Origin: a virus | IMG/VR virus record: IMGVR_UViG_3300011113_000257 | Coordinates: 1 to 64,000 of that record | Strand: one strand, 5' to 3' | Length of the DNA: 64,000 nt | Shown here: positions 1 to 8,062 of the stretch, piece by piece | Position numbering within the stretch: the first letter of the stretch is position 1 | Layout of the letters: each line of letters opens with the position of its first letter | Translations under genes and position numbers: made by a program | The notes under the pieces: model-generated | Told to the model about the DNA's origin: nothing | The model's database searches: none | The model's input: the letters and a program-made list of their open reading frames with translations, nothing else

Positions 1-1904
1 ATTCCACCAGTCTCGGTGAAAGCCTTAAGAAGAAGTGCTATATTTACTAAAAATTCTCCGAAAACTGGACCAGTCGAGGTCATTTTATTGAAGATGTCTG
101 CAAAAATACCAGGGATAGGTTTGATTGCATCAAAGAAAGCCTTAACACCTTGATTACCACTAATTTGGTAGAACATCTTCATTACTTCACCAAGGAAACC
201 ACCAATAGCAATTACGTTATCTGCAATTGCATTAAACTTTTCTTGCAGTTCCCCTGTGCGTCTGCCTTCATCTGCAAACGCTTTTAACTTATCAAAAGCA
301 CCAGCAAAGGCATCAATAATCTTTTTACCAGAATCACTTGCCCCCGCGCCAAGAGATTTGAATGCACCAAAAGCACTACTTAATAGCCCGCCAATGCTTT
401 TAGCAAATTCTGCTGCTCTTTCAAAAGATGCAGTTAGTTCCCCTGTTGCATTCTTGAATCTAATTGTTCCGACTAAAGCATCTGCACTTTTCTTAATAAA
501 CTCAGAAAATTGTAGAGTTAAAGGTGCAACAGCATCAAGAAGATTAAGCGCTCCCTCGGCAATATCAACAAAAGCATCACCAAGATTTCTCATAATCTCA
601 ATATTTGCTCCACCAAATACTCGCTTAATAATGTCAAGATTATCTATACGGGTAAGCATTTCAGCAAATTTACGAGCAATATTGCCAATAACTCCGCCCA
701 TCTCGGTAAGCATTGGCTTTAAGACAGGGAAAAGTTTTGTTACAAGCATGTCTACAGCAACAGTGAGAGGACCAAATAATTTTTCACCAGCAGCAGCACG
801 TAGTTTTAAAAACTCTGGTTTTAGACTTGCAATGTAGATAGCAAATCTTCTTGCCTCGGCTGAGAGGTCCTTAAGAAGGTCAACTGAGGAAGCAGAGTTT
901 TGATTAGTTTTTTGTAGAGCCCTTTGTAGAGCAAGTTGCGCCTCAAGAATGTCTTGAGCATTATCACGCTGAGTCTTGAAGAGGTCTGCTTCTGCTTCTG
1001 CAAGATTTTCTTTTGCTGACTGAACTTCTTTAGTGCCTTCAATGCCAGTTTGAGCAGCGTACTCTTGAGCCTTAGCAAGGTCATTTGAACGGTCTGTTGC
1101 TTGGCGATAATCTAAGTCTGCTTGCTTAAAAGCAAGTTCAGCCTCTCGACGAGCACGAGAATCTGCAGGAAGGTCTTGACTACGAAGAAGGGTCTCGCGT
1201 GCGCGTTCTAGTTCAATTGCTGCTCTACTTTGCGCAATGGCAGCATCTTCAGCATCAAAACCAAGTTGCTGGAGCGACTCAGCGCCTTCTTCGTATGCTT
1301 GATTAAGAGCAACCTGAGCCTTACGAACTTTGTCATTGGCTGCAGCCATTTTTTCAGCAGCCTGTTGGTAAACTTGAGCAAGCCTTCTACGAGCATCTGC
1401 AATAGCAGCGTCGTTATTGGCTCCACCACCAGCAGCCGAGCCAGTTTTTTGTTTGAGAAGAGCGCCAATACCTTTTGCCACTCCGCCAAAGGCAAGTTTT
1501 GCCGTTAAAGCCCCCTGCGCAATCGCCGCCAAAAGTCCAGGCAGAACTGCAAGAGCAGGTGCTGCAGCGCCAACAGCAGAGCCAACGGCAAATAGTCCTA
1601 GAACTAAATCGCCAATAGCACTTACAGCACCTGAAATTGCTGGACCTAAAAAGTATCCAGTTTTAATTAATTTATTAAATGTTTTTCTGGCTGCATCTGC
1701 TTCTTTTTCAAGCCTAGCAAATGGGCTTCTACCGCCACTTCCCACGCCTCTAGAAACAGACTTACTAAACTCTTTACCGACATCTTCGCCCATTCTTTTT
1801 GTAACAGGTTTGATGTCTTTAAGAGCCTTTTCTACGTCCTCTTTAAAACCAGCAGTTACTGCCCTTATGACAATATTTGCTTCACCAATGTTTGTTACAG
1901 CCAT
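1..1904 (-). CDS. Tail tape measure protein (3'-truncated by window edge)
   Basis: The frame is open without a stop from the ATG at 1904 to the window start, about 634 codons. Residues 1-60 are followed by a hydrophobic Gly/Ala-rich stretch, then a long Ala/Glu/Gln/Arg-rich helical region of coiled-coil type, then more hydrophobic segments. This pattern, and the position directly after the two tail chaperone frames, is typical of tape measure proteins, which set tail length and occupy the tail lumen. The start is two codons past the chaperone stop (TAG at 1912) with a weak AGG-type SD. The C-terminus lies outside the window, so peptidase or lysozyme domains cannot be judged. Confidence 0.85.
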   Translation of the reverse strand, partial: MAVTNIGEANIVIRAVTAGFKEDVEKALKDIKPVTKRMGEDVGKEFSKSVSRGVGSGGRSPFARLEKEADAARKTFNKLIKTGYFLGPAISGAVSAIGDLVLGLFAVGSAVGAAAPALAVLPGLLAAIAQGALTAKLAFGGVAKGIGALLKQKTGSAAGGGANNDAAIADARRRLAQVYQQAAEKMAAANDKVRKAQVALNQAYEEGAESLQQLGFDAEDAAIAQSRAAIELERARETLLRSQDLPADSRARREAELAFKQADLDYRQATDRSNDLAKAQEYAAQTGIEGTKEVQSAKENLAEAEADLFKTQRDNAQDILEAQLALQRALQKTNQNSASSVDLLKDLSAEARRFAIYIASLKPEFLKLRAAAGEKLFGPLTVAVDMLVTKLFPVLKPMLTEMGGVIGNIARKFAEMLTRIDNLDIIKRVFGGANIEIMRNLGDAFVDIAEGALNLLDAVAPLTLQFSEFIKKSADALVGTIRFKNATGELTASFERAAEFAKSIGGLLSSAFGAFKSLGAGASDSGKKIIDAFAGAFDKLKAFADEGRRTGELQEKFNAIADNVIAIGGFLGEVMKMFYQISGNQGVKAFFDAIKPIPGIFADIFNKMTSTGPVFGEFLVNIALLLKAFTETGG

Positions 1905-1911
1905 TACTTAC

Positions 1912-2223
1912 CTAACCTAGAGGTGCTTCTCGGAGAACGCCACCAAATGGGTTCGCAGAATCAGGGTCAAAGTTAGTTGGGGGTACGTAAGGCTTTACGT
2001 TGTTTGTCTTGGAAGGAATGTAGTTTCCTTCTGCATCAAAAGGTTCAGAAGAGTATTGACCGTCAGCAGAGTCAAAATCTTTGCTCTTCTTTGTAGAGTA
2101 AGCAAATTTTCTGCCGTATACAGTTTCATATATAACATCTCTAGCAGAATTCTTTGTATCAAACTCTGCTTCGCTGGTAACAATAGCATCTTCTTCAAAG
2201 AGGTAGTGGATTACGTCTAACAT
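1912..2223 (-). CDS. Tail assembly chaperone, downstream frame (gpT-like)
   Basis: 103 codons from an ATG with a good SD (GGAGG, 8 nt upstream). The same frame stays open upstream of the ATG through coding-like sequence (EWALELWHYINGRCLL, then LKELEVSD) into the overlap with the preceding chaperone gene. The main product is therefore probably a -1 frameshift fusion with the gene ending at 2310, as in lambda gpG-T. The C-terminus is acidic and Pro/Asn-rich. Such proteins keep the tape measure soluble and recruit tail tube subunits during tail assembly. Independent translation from the ATG is also possible because of its SD. Confidence 0.75.
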   Translation of the reverse strand: MLDVIHYLFEEDAIVTSEAEFDTKNSARDVIYETVYGRKFAYSTKKSKDFDSADGQYSSEPFDAEGNYIPSKTNNVKPYVPPTNFDPDSANPFGGVLREAPLG

Positions 2224-2309
2224 GTCACTTACCTCCAGTTCCTTAAGATTTATTCCGTTTAGTAGACAACGACCATTAATGTAGTGCCAAAGTTCTAACG
2301 CCCACTCCG

Positions 2310-2645
2310 TTAGTCCGATGACACCTGCGTGGGGCGGTTTGAATAGGTCTCCAAAATCCAGCCAATAATTTCTCCTAGTGTTTCCACAGAGACAATCTTG
2401 TCTGGGTCTTCGATTAGTTTTTCAAAACGCTTGTGGCTTTCAGGAAGTAGGGCTACTTCGAAGAATCCAAGAATTGCATTTGTTGAGTCAGCAGCGTCTT
2501 CGGATGAACTACTTGCTGCAAACTTAAGAAGAACTTTGCCTTGAATTGCAGGACGGCAATTAAACTCTTCATCATATAACTTAAAAGATAGGCTTTCTTT
2601 GGCGTTATCCTCTAGAGGAGAACCAAAATCCTTAAATCGTGACAT
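2310..2645 (-). CDS. Tail assembly chaperone, upstream frame (gpG-like)
   Basis: 111 residues, acidic and helical, directly upstream of the downstream chaperone frame and the tape measure. The size, position and C-terminal ending (SNRPTQVSSD) fit the gpG-type chaperone. A C-run (CCCCACG read on the minus strand, 2328-2334) shortly before the stop would let the P-site proline tRNA re-pair after a -1 slip. That would join this frame to the open -1 frame continuing to 1912. The identification rests on synteny and the frameshift signature; the sequence family itself is fast-evolving. Confidence 0.75.
   Translation of the reverse strand: MSRFKDFGSPLEDNAKESLSFKLYDEEFNCRPAIQGKVLLKFAASSSSEDAADSTNAILGFFEVALLPESHKRFEKLIEDPDKIVSVETLGEIIGWILETYSNRPTQVSSD
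2328..2334 (-). promoter_or_regulatory. Probable -1 ribosomal frameshift site in tail chaperone
   Basis: Reading the minus strand, frame 0 is CGC CCC ACG. A one-base backward slip puts the P-site tRNA on CCC again and opens a frame that runs without stop through the whole downstream chaperone. The A-site codon does not re-pair (ACG to CAC), so the heptamer is not a canonical X XXY YYZ site. The slip position is inferred from where the two frames overlap. Confidence 0.5.
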
Positions 2646-2682
2646 AATTTTTTCCTTTGTCTTTGTATTATTTATTTATGCG

Positions 2683-3090
2683 TCAGTCCTTTAGTGCTAA
2701 GTATAGATTATCTGTGAGATACCTATTTGGCTTAGTACCAGGATGTCGAACACTTGTTGCGTAAATGACTCTGCTTCCCTTGTTAAAAACAAGATACTGA
2801 GAGCGGTTTGGGGTAATGATATGTGGCTTAGTTCCCTCGTGATGCATACGGGCATAATTAAGCGGAGAGCCTACTTTTACGAATTGACCACGAACGTCTC
2901 TTCGATGACTCATTGATATAGAGCGTTTTAAAGCCCCAGTATCAACTCCAACTTGCCTACGAGCAGCATTTGCCACTCTAAGTCCTCGTTTGCTAAGGCT
3001 TCTACCCACTGGACCAAGAGGGTTATTTAATAAATAATCTAGTCCTGCGTTATTAAACTTAATATCAGTTGCTGTAAAAGAGATTTTCAT
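2683..3090 (-). CDS. HK97 gp10-like head-tail/tail completion protein
   Basis: 135 residues, basic. The early segment with GRSLSKRGLRVANAARRQV and VDTGALKRSI matches the typical HK97-gp10 pattern (basic helix followed by D-T-G-x-L-x-x-S). The GTKPHIITP segment is also typical of this family (H-x-I-x-P). These small proteins act at the head-tail interface or tail terminator. It sits 2 nt downstream of the 3093-3599 gene, in an operon with the chaperones. Confidence 0.75.
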   Translation of the reverse strand: MKISFTATDIKFNNAGLDYLLNNPLGPVGRSLSKRGLRVANAARRQVGVDTGALKRSISMSHRRDVRGQFVKVGSPLNYARMHHEGTKPHIITPNRSQYLVFNKGSRVIYATSVRHPGTKPNRYLTDNLYLALKD

Positions 3091-3092
3091 GG

Positions 3093-3599
3093 TTACGGAA
3101 CCGCAATCGTAAAGGTCGCACTAACTGCTTGAAAACCACCCTCTGGAGAGGGGATATCTACAGTTCCAATGACCCCAAGACCAAAGGCTCCAGTAGTCTC
3201 CCACTGGTCTAAAAAGGCTACACAATCAAGCAATACCCATGCATCTACAGCAGAAATGTAAGAACCTTCTTCAATTTTAGTTGATGCAGGAACTAGACCT
3301 TTTCCGCTAGTCGTGGGAATCTCACGTACAACTGTTGCTTTAAGTACGGCACTGCGCGGAGAGTTACAACGCTGAGGCGCAGTTGCTTCGTCTCCTGGAG
3401 GACCAATATAGAGTTGCTGAAAAGACACGACCAACTGCTCGCAGTCGAATGCTTCTTGACCAGCCATCCAATACTGACGAGAAGGCAAGGTTACACCGTG
3501 GTGAGCATACCTATCTACAACAACCTGCAGAATGTCATCTAAAAGATTTTTAAGACTTAAAGAGTCAGCAGATGCACCAGCGATACTGGTAATCGGCAT
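3093..3599 (-). CDS. Putative neck/tail terminator protein
   Basis: 168 residues with no transmembrane segment. It lies between the short A/P/K-rich gene and the gp10-like protein, the usual place for the minor tail or tail-terminator protein. The N-terminal helix (LKNLLDDILQVVVDRY) and the later beta-rich part are compatible with that role. No catalytic motif is visible. The function is inferred from position and general resemblance to actinophage neck proteins. Confidence 0.5.
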   Translation of the reverse strand: MPITSIAGASADSLSLKNLLDDILQVVVDRYAHHGVTLPSRQYWMAGQEAFDCEQLVVSFQQLYIGPPGDEATAPQRCNSPRSAVLKATVVREIPTTSGKGLVPASTKIEEGSYISAVDAWVLLDCVAFLDQWETTGAFGLGVIGTVDIPSPEGGFQAVSATFTIAVP

Positions 3600-3601
3600 G
3601 G

Positions 3602-3760
3602 TTACTCAGTTTCTTCAGCAGGTGCTTCTTCTGCAACAACTTCAACTACAGGTGCTTCAACCTTTTTAGGCTTTGCAGGTGCAGTTTTCTTTGCAGGAGC
3701 AGGTGCAGATGTCTTAGCAGCGCCAATCATATCTTCAGCGCGAAAGTTTGTCTGTGCCAT
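3602..3760 (-). CDS. Small Ala/Pro/Lys/Glu-rich protein
   Basis: 52 residues starting MAQTNFRAEDMIGAAK, followed by a low-complexity A/P/K segment and an acidic tail. The ATG at 3760 follows AGGATATATA, a usable SD. The frame fills the gap between two virion genes almost exactly, which supports it being real. A similar A/P/K-rich composition occurs in the 61384-61599 gene. The function is unknown; a disordered virion or assembly accessory is possible. Confidence 0.6.
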   Translation of the reverse strand: MAQTNFRAEDMIGAAKTSAPAPAKKTAPAKPKKVEAPVVEVVAEEAPAEETE

Positions 3761-3826
3761 TATATATCCTTTGGTAGTAGGTGCTTCTATTTTATCGGAA
3801 TTACAGCATTCCTATTTCTTGCTTTG

Positions 3827-6800
3827 TTATCTAATGAACCATTCTTCTACCGTATCTGAAATATCTTGGAGTTTACGCCAACGCGGATTAACTGGCTTGC
3901 CCTTAATCATTCTGACTTTTCCAACTAAACCGATAGCATCCCATTCTTGTCTATCTTCTCTTGGAACATACTCGATTTCTGGGTCGTAGTTTGGATTAAC
4001 TTTATCTCTTTGCTGGATTACGGTTGTGTAGTTTTCTGGAAGTTCAATGTCTTGAAGGGCAAAATCATCAAAAGCATAAGCAACTTCTTTGGTTTCTCCC
4101 TTTTCATCAATTTCAGTCCATTGGTAGACTTCATAATCTTCTAGGATTCTACGACCAAAATCATCAATCAAATACTTTTCATTCCAATGGCTCCACGCAG
4201 AGTCGCCAATGAATCCTGGTCTACCAGAAACAATGCCAATAATTTCTTCTGAATCTTCAGTTGCTTCAACGATTTTATTTCCAACAAGAATTACTGGAAT
4301 GCCCACTCGGTCTTCCGCGTTAGGGTTGCCATCAAGCCATTCAAAGTATTCTGCGTAGTCAGCAGGAGATGTAATGGTTGCAACATCAGATGCAATTCTT
4401 CCGTCGCCTCTTACTTGGAAATCTAAATCAGCAGTTCCATTTGTATTTGAATAACAAAGAATAAAATCTGATGTTGTATCCGATGCACGACCTTTATTGT
4501 TGCGATGAAAAATTCCAGCGTATGAAGCGTTACTTAGTATTGAATATGTAGAATAATCTCCAGTTGTAGAGTCAATAAAGTAATAACCTACGTTAGTTGC
4601 TATTACCGCACCATCTCCAGCAGCGATGTTGTTTCCTAGTAGCCTTGATATGTCTAGTGTTCCCTTTAGAACGTGGCTTCCTGCTGAACTAATAAGTAGT
4701 TCATATGTAGCGTCATTAGCATTTGGTCTTATGTAGACCCCGCCACCAGTACCAGCGCCAATATATGTTGTGGTTCCATTGTTTAATAAAACATACTCTT
4801 GACCAGCCATGCCATTAGTAGCAAGACTTTCATAGGTACTACTACCAGTCCACTCGCGTAAAACAAGTCCACCGTCAACACCGTCAGAGTTAGAACGGAT
4901 TGAACCTGTTGCTGTTATATCAGCAGCAGACGCAGTCCCAGTAAAAGTTGGAGAACTTAGAGTTTTGTTAGTTAATGTTTGAGTAGTTGTGTCAGCAACT
5001 AAAACTTCATTTCCACTTGAAAGGTTGGCAGGTAACCTTAAATCAAGGTTTCCTCCAACATCTCCAAGAGGACCCTTTAGGGCTAGATTTCCACTAGTAG
5101 TACCAGTAAAATTAATGAAACTATTATTTATAGAGATAGGGGTTCCAGCAGTATAAGAACCTGTAGTTCCTTGGATGCCCTGTAAACCTTGTAAACCTTG
5201 AAGACCTTGAACTCCTTGAGAACCTGTGTTGCCAGTTATACCTTGTATGCCTTGTGCACCAGTGCTACCTGTTGAACCCGTTGTGCCTTGGAGACCTGTA
5301 AAGCCTTGTAAGCCTTGTAAGCCTTGCGTACCTGTAGAACCTATGGTTCCCTGAATACCTTGAGAACCTGTCGAGCCTGTATCACCTGTTGTTCCCTGAA
5401 AACCAATAAATCCTTGTAAACCAGTTATACCTTGAGCGCCAGTTGCGCCTGTATCACCTGTTACACCTTGAATTCCTTGTGTTCCAGTTGTACCTTGTGC
5501 ACCTATTGTGCCTTGTAAGCCAGTTGCACCAGTTGTTCCTTGAACTCCTTGTTCTCCAGTTGCTCCTGTAGTGCCTTGTATACCTTGTGTGCCACTAAGT
5601 CCTTGAATACCTTGCTCGCCTTGAGAACCAGTTGCGCCTAAGGTTCCTTGAACACCTTGAATTCCTTGCGAACCTGTAGAACCAGTTATACCTTGTATAC
5701 CTGACTCGCCTGTAGAACCTTGAGTACCTTGAATGCCTTGGAGACCTGTAAAGCCTTGTAAGCCAGTGGCTCCTTGTAAACCAATTGTTCCTTGAGAACC
5801 AGTTGCACCAGTTTCACCTGTTGTTCCTTGGCTCCCAGTAATACCTTGAACACCCGTGAGACCTTGGGAACCAGTAACTCCTTGAATGCCCTGAGCACCT
5901 ACGTCACCAGTTGTGCCTTGGGTTCCTTGGGTTCCTTGTAAGCCTTGTGTACCTTGGAATGAAAGACCTTGAATACCTTGGTTTCCAAGTAACCCTTGAA
6001 TGCCTTGTACGCCTTGTACGCCTTGAATACCATCCGAGCCATTTGTCCCATTAGCGCCAGTAGTTCCTTGAGCGCCTTGGATTCCTATAAATCCTTGGAT
6101 ACCATTATTTCCAGAAATTCCTTGACTGCCGACGGTTCCTTGTGCCCCCGTTTGTCCCGCTTCGCCTTGCGTGCCCTGAGTACCGCTCGCGCCCTGTATA
6201 CCTTGCGTTCCCTGAGCACCGCTAGACCCTGTGGAGCCTTGTATGCCAGTTGTTCCTTGGATGCCGTCTGACCCATTAAGACCAGCACTACCAGTAATAC
6301 CTTGAATACCTTGAATACCTTGCTCGCCTTGTATACCTTGTGCACCTGCTACACCTTGAGTTCCTGTTGCTCCTTGTACACCAGTTGAGCCTGTTGTACC
6401 TTGTAATCCAATCTCACCTTGAGCGCCAGTTACACCTTGTACTCCAATTGTTCCTTGGATACCTTGTATACCGCTACCAGTTGTTCCTTGAATACCTTGT
6501 ACACCGTCAGAACCAATGTAGCCAGAAGTTCCCTGTGCGCCTGTCTCTCCTTGTATGCCTTGAACACTTAAACCAGTTGTACCTTGAAAACCTAGTAGAC
6601 CCTGTGTGCCAGTCGCGCCCTGTGCACCTATAGTTCCTTGAGAACCAGCAACACCTTGTGTCCCAGTTAAACCTTGAAAACCTACAGTTCCTTGCGTTCC
6701 TATTGTTCCTTGCGCTCCTGTAGTTCCTTGTGCGCCTGTAGTTCCCTGAAAACCAATTAATCCTTGTGCACCTGCTGAGCCAGTTGCGCCTTGGGCACCT

Positions 6801-8062
6801 GTGGACCCTGTAGTTCCTTGTAAACCAGTTGAGCCAGTAGTTCCTTGGAAACCTAGTAAGCCCTGAGTACCAGTATTACCTGTCGTACCTTGAGAACCTA
6901 TTAACCCTTGTATACCTTGTGCGCCTGTTGAGCCTTGAGTTCCTGTAGCACCTTGAGTTCCCGTGGTGCCTTGAGCACCTAAAACTCCTTGAGAACCTGT
7001 AGCACCTTGTGTTCCTATAGAGCCTTGAGTACCAGTCGTTCCCTGTACGCCAATTAATCCTTGAACTCCCTGCGTGCCTTGAGCACCAAGCAGACCTTGA
7101 ATGCCAGTAGTGCCTTGAGTGCCTGCAGTTCCTTGTGCGCCTATAAAACCTTGTATACCTTGGGCACCAGTAGAGCCTTGCGTACCAGTGGCTCCTTGAA
7201 TACCTAGAGTTCCTTGGACACCCTGTGAACCTATAGTTCCTTGTGCGCCTGTAGTTCCCTGTGTACCCGTAGCGCCTTGAGTGCCTGTGTTTCCTTGAGT
7301 CCCCTGCGTACCCTGTGCTCCAGTTATTCCCTGAAAACCTAGCAAGCCTTGGGTGCCTGTTGCGCCTTGAGTACCTGTTGTACCTTGTGTTCCTTGTATT
7401 CCTTGTGCACCCGTGGAACCTTGAATACCTAATGTGCCCTGTGTTCCAGTTGTACCTTGGATACCTTGTGTTCCTTGGACACCCTGCGTACCTTGAGAGC
7501 CTGTAGTTCCTTGGGTACCCGTGGCACCTTGCGTACCCGTGGTGCCTTGCACGCCTTGTAGTCCTTGGACACCTTGAGTACCTTGCGTACCAGTGGCTCC
7601 TTGAGTTCCAGTTGTTCCTTGGGAGCCTGTTGTACCTTGAGAGCCTGTAGCACCTTGTGCACCTTGTAAGCCCTGTAAGCCTTGAATTCCCGTAGTACCC
7701 TGAGAGCCAGTTGCGCCTTGCAAACCCTGAATGCCTTGCGTACCTTGGAGTTGGGCAAAGCCAAAGCCTTGTAGACCTTGCGTGCCTTGCAACCCCTGAG
7801 TTCCTTGAGTACCTTGAACACCCATTTCGCCTTTGGCACCCTGAGGACCACTTTTACCAAGTTCTATAGTTGAGTTAACCTCAACAAGAGCAACTTCAGG
7901 CGAAGAACCTTCAATAGATATTTGTTGGTTTGTTTGGTTAATTTCAACCGTACCGCTAGGGGAAATACTTATAGTATCTTGACCGTCAGTAATGCTTACT
8001 ACATTGTTTCCGTTTTCTACAGATACTGAAACTACTTCGCCATTGATTTCTACTGAACTCAT
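3827..8062 (-). CDS. Collagen-like tail fibre with Peptidase_G2-type C-terminus
   Basis: 1411 residues. Residues 1-70 form a small beta-rich virion-attachment region. Residues about 72-970 are nearly uninterrupted Gly-X-Y repeats dominated by GTQG, GIQG and GATG units, i.e. a collagen-like triple helix. A beta-rich region follows, and from about 1230 a domain starts with ADYAEYFEWLDGN and contains RVGIPVILVG, IIGIVSGRPG and IGDSAW. This matches the autoproteolytic Peptidase_G2 domain, which trimerises and clips itself on phage fibres. Likely the host-recognition fibre. The start overlaps the connector stop (ATGA). The DNA of 5150-7850 is a degenerate tandem repeat. Confidence 0.85.
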   Translation of the reverse strand: MSSVEINGEVVSVSVENGNNVVSITDGQDTISISPSGTVEINQTNQQISIEGSSPEVALVEVNSTIELGKSGPQGAKGEMGVQGTQGTQGLQGTQGLQGFGFAQLQGTQGIQGLQGATGSQGTTGIQGLQGLQGAQGATGSQGTTGSQGTTGTQGATGTQGTQGVQGLQGVQGTTGTQGATGTQGTTGSQGTQGVQGTQGIQGTTGTQGTLGIQGSTGAQGIQGTQGTTGTQGATGTQGLLGFQGITGAQGTQGTQGNTGTQGATGTQGTTGAQGTIGSQGVQGTLGIQGATGTQGSTGAQGIQGFIGAQGTAGTQGTTGIQGLLGAQGTQGVQGLIGVQGTTGTQGSIGTQGATGSQGVLGAQGTTGTQGATGTQGSTGAQGIQGLIGSQGTTGNTGTQGLLGFQGTTGSTGLQGTTGSTGAQGATGSAGAQGLIGFQGTTGAQGTTGAQGTIGTQGTVGFQGLTGTQGVAGSQGTIGAQGATGTQGLLGFQGTTGLSVQGIQGETGAQGTSGYIGSDGVQGIQGTTGSGIQGIQGTIGVQGVTGAQGEIGLQGTTGSTGVQGATGTQGVAGAQGIQGEQGIQGIQGITGSAGLNGSDGIQGTTGIQGSTGSSGAQGTQGIQGASGTQGTQGEAGQTGAQGTVGSQGISGNNGIQGFIGIQGAQGTTGANGTNGSDGIQGVQGVQGIQGLLGNQGIQGLSFQGTQGLQGTQGTQGTTGDVGAQGIQGVTGSQGLTGVQGITGSQGTTGETGATGSQGTIGLQGATGLQGFTGLQGIQGTQGSTGESGIQGITGSTGSQGIQGVQGTLGATGSQGEQGIQGLSGTQGIQGTTGATGEQGVQGTTGATGLQGTIGAQGTTGTQGIQGVTGDTGATGAQGITGLQGFIGFQGTTGDTGSTGSQGIQGTIGSTGTQGLQGLQGFTGLQGTTGSTGSTGAQGIQGITGNTGSQGVQGLQGLQGLQGIQGTTGSYTAGTPISINNSFINFTGTTSGNLALKGPLGDVGGNLDLRLPANLSSGNEVLVADTTTQTLTNKTLSSPTFTGTASAADITATGSIRSNSDGVDGGLVLREWTGSSTYESLATNGMAGQEYVLLNNGTTTYIGAGTGGGVYIRPNANDATYELLISSAGSHVLKGTLDISRLLGNNIAAGDGAVIATNVGYYFIDSTTGDYSTYSILSNASYAGIFHRNNKGRASDTTSDFILCYSNTNGTADLDFQVRGDGRIASDVATITSPADYAEYFEWLDGNPNAEDRVGIPVILVGNKIVEATEDSEEIIGIVSGRPGFIGDSAWSHWNEKYLIDDFGRRILEDYEVYQWTEIDEKGETKEVAYAFDDFALQDIELPENYTTVIQQRDKVNPNYDPEIEYVPREDRQEWDAIGLVGKVRMIKGKPVNPRWRKLQDISDTVEEWFIR
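5150..7850. repeat. Degenerate tandem repeat encoding Gly-X-Y collagen helix
   Basis: About 2.7 kb of imperfect 9- and 18-base periodicity on DNA level (plus strand CCTTG/CCTGT-type units) that encodes the collagen-like part of the fibre. Codon choice varies between units, so repeats are similar but rarely identical. Such tracts change length by recombination. Antisense open frames here are by-products of the periodicity. Confidence 0.9.

Noticed and set aside
1-1495. Several 60-190-codon frames on both strands in the tape measure region.
   Set aside because: They are shadows of the tape measure frame, which is open over the full length and has the expected composition and position.
3947-7506. 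Plus-strand and other-frame open frames over the fibre gene.
   Set aside because: They mirror the collagen periodicity on the opposite strand, lack ribosome-binding sites and overlap a convincing gene.
5150-7850. Regular short repeats that look at first like a CRISPR array.
   Set aside because: They are protein-coding Gly-X-Y repeats with no unique spacers and no constant repeat unit; the open frame runs through them.
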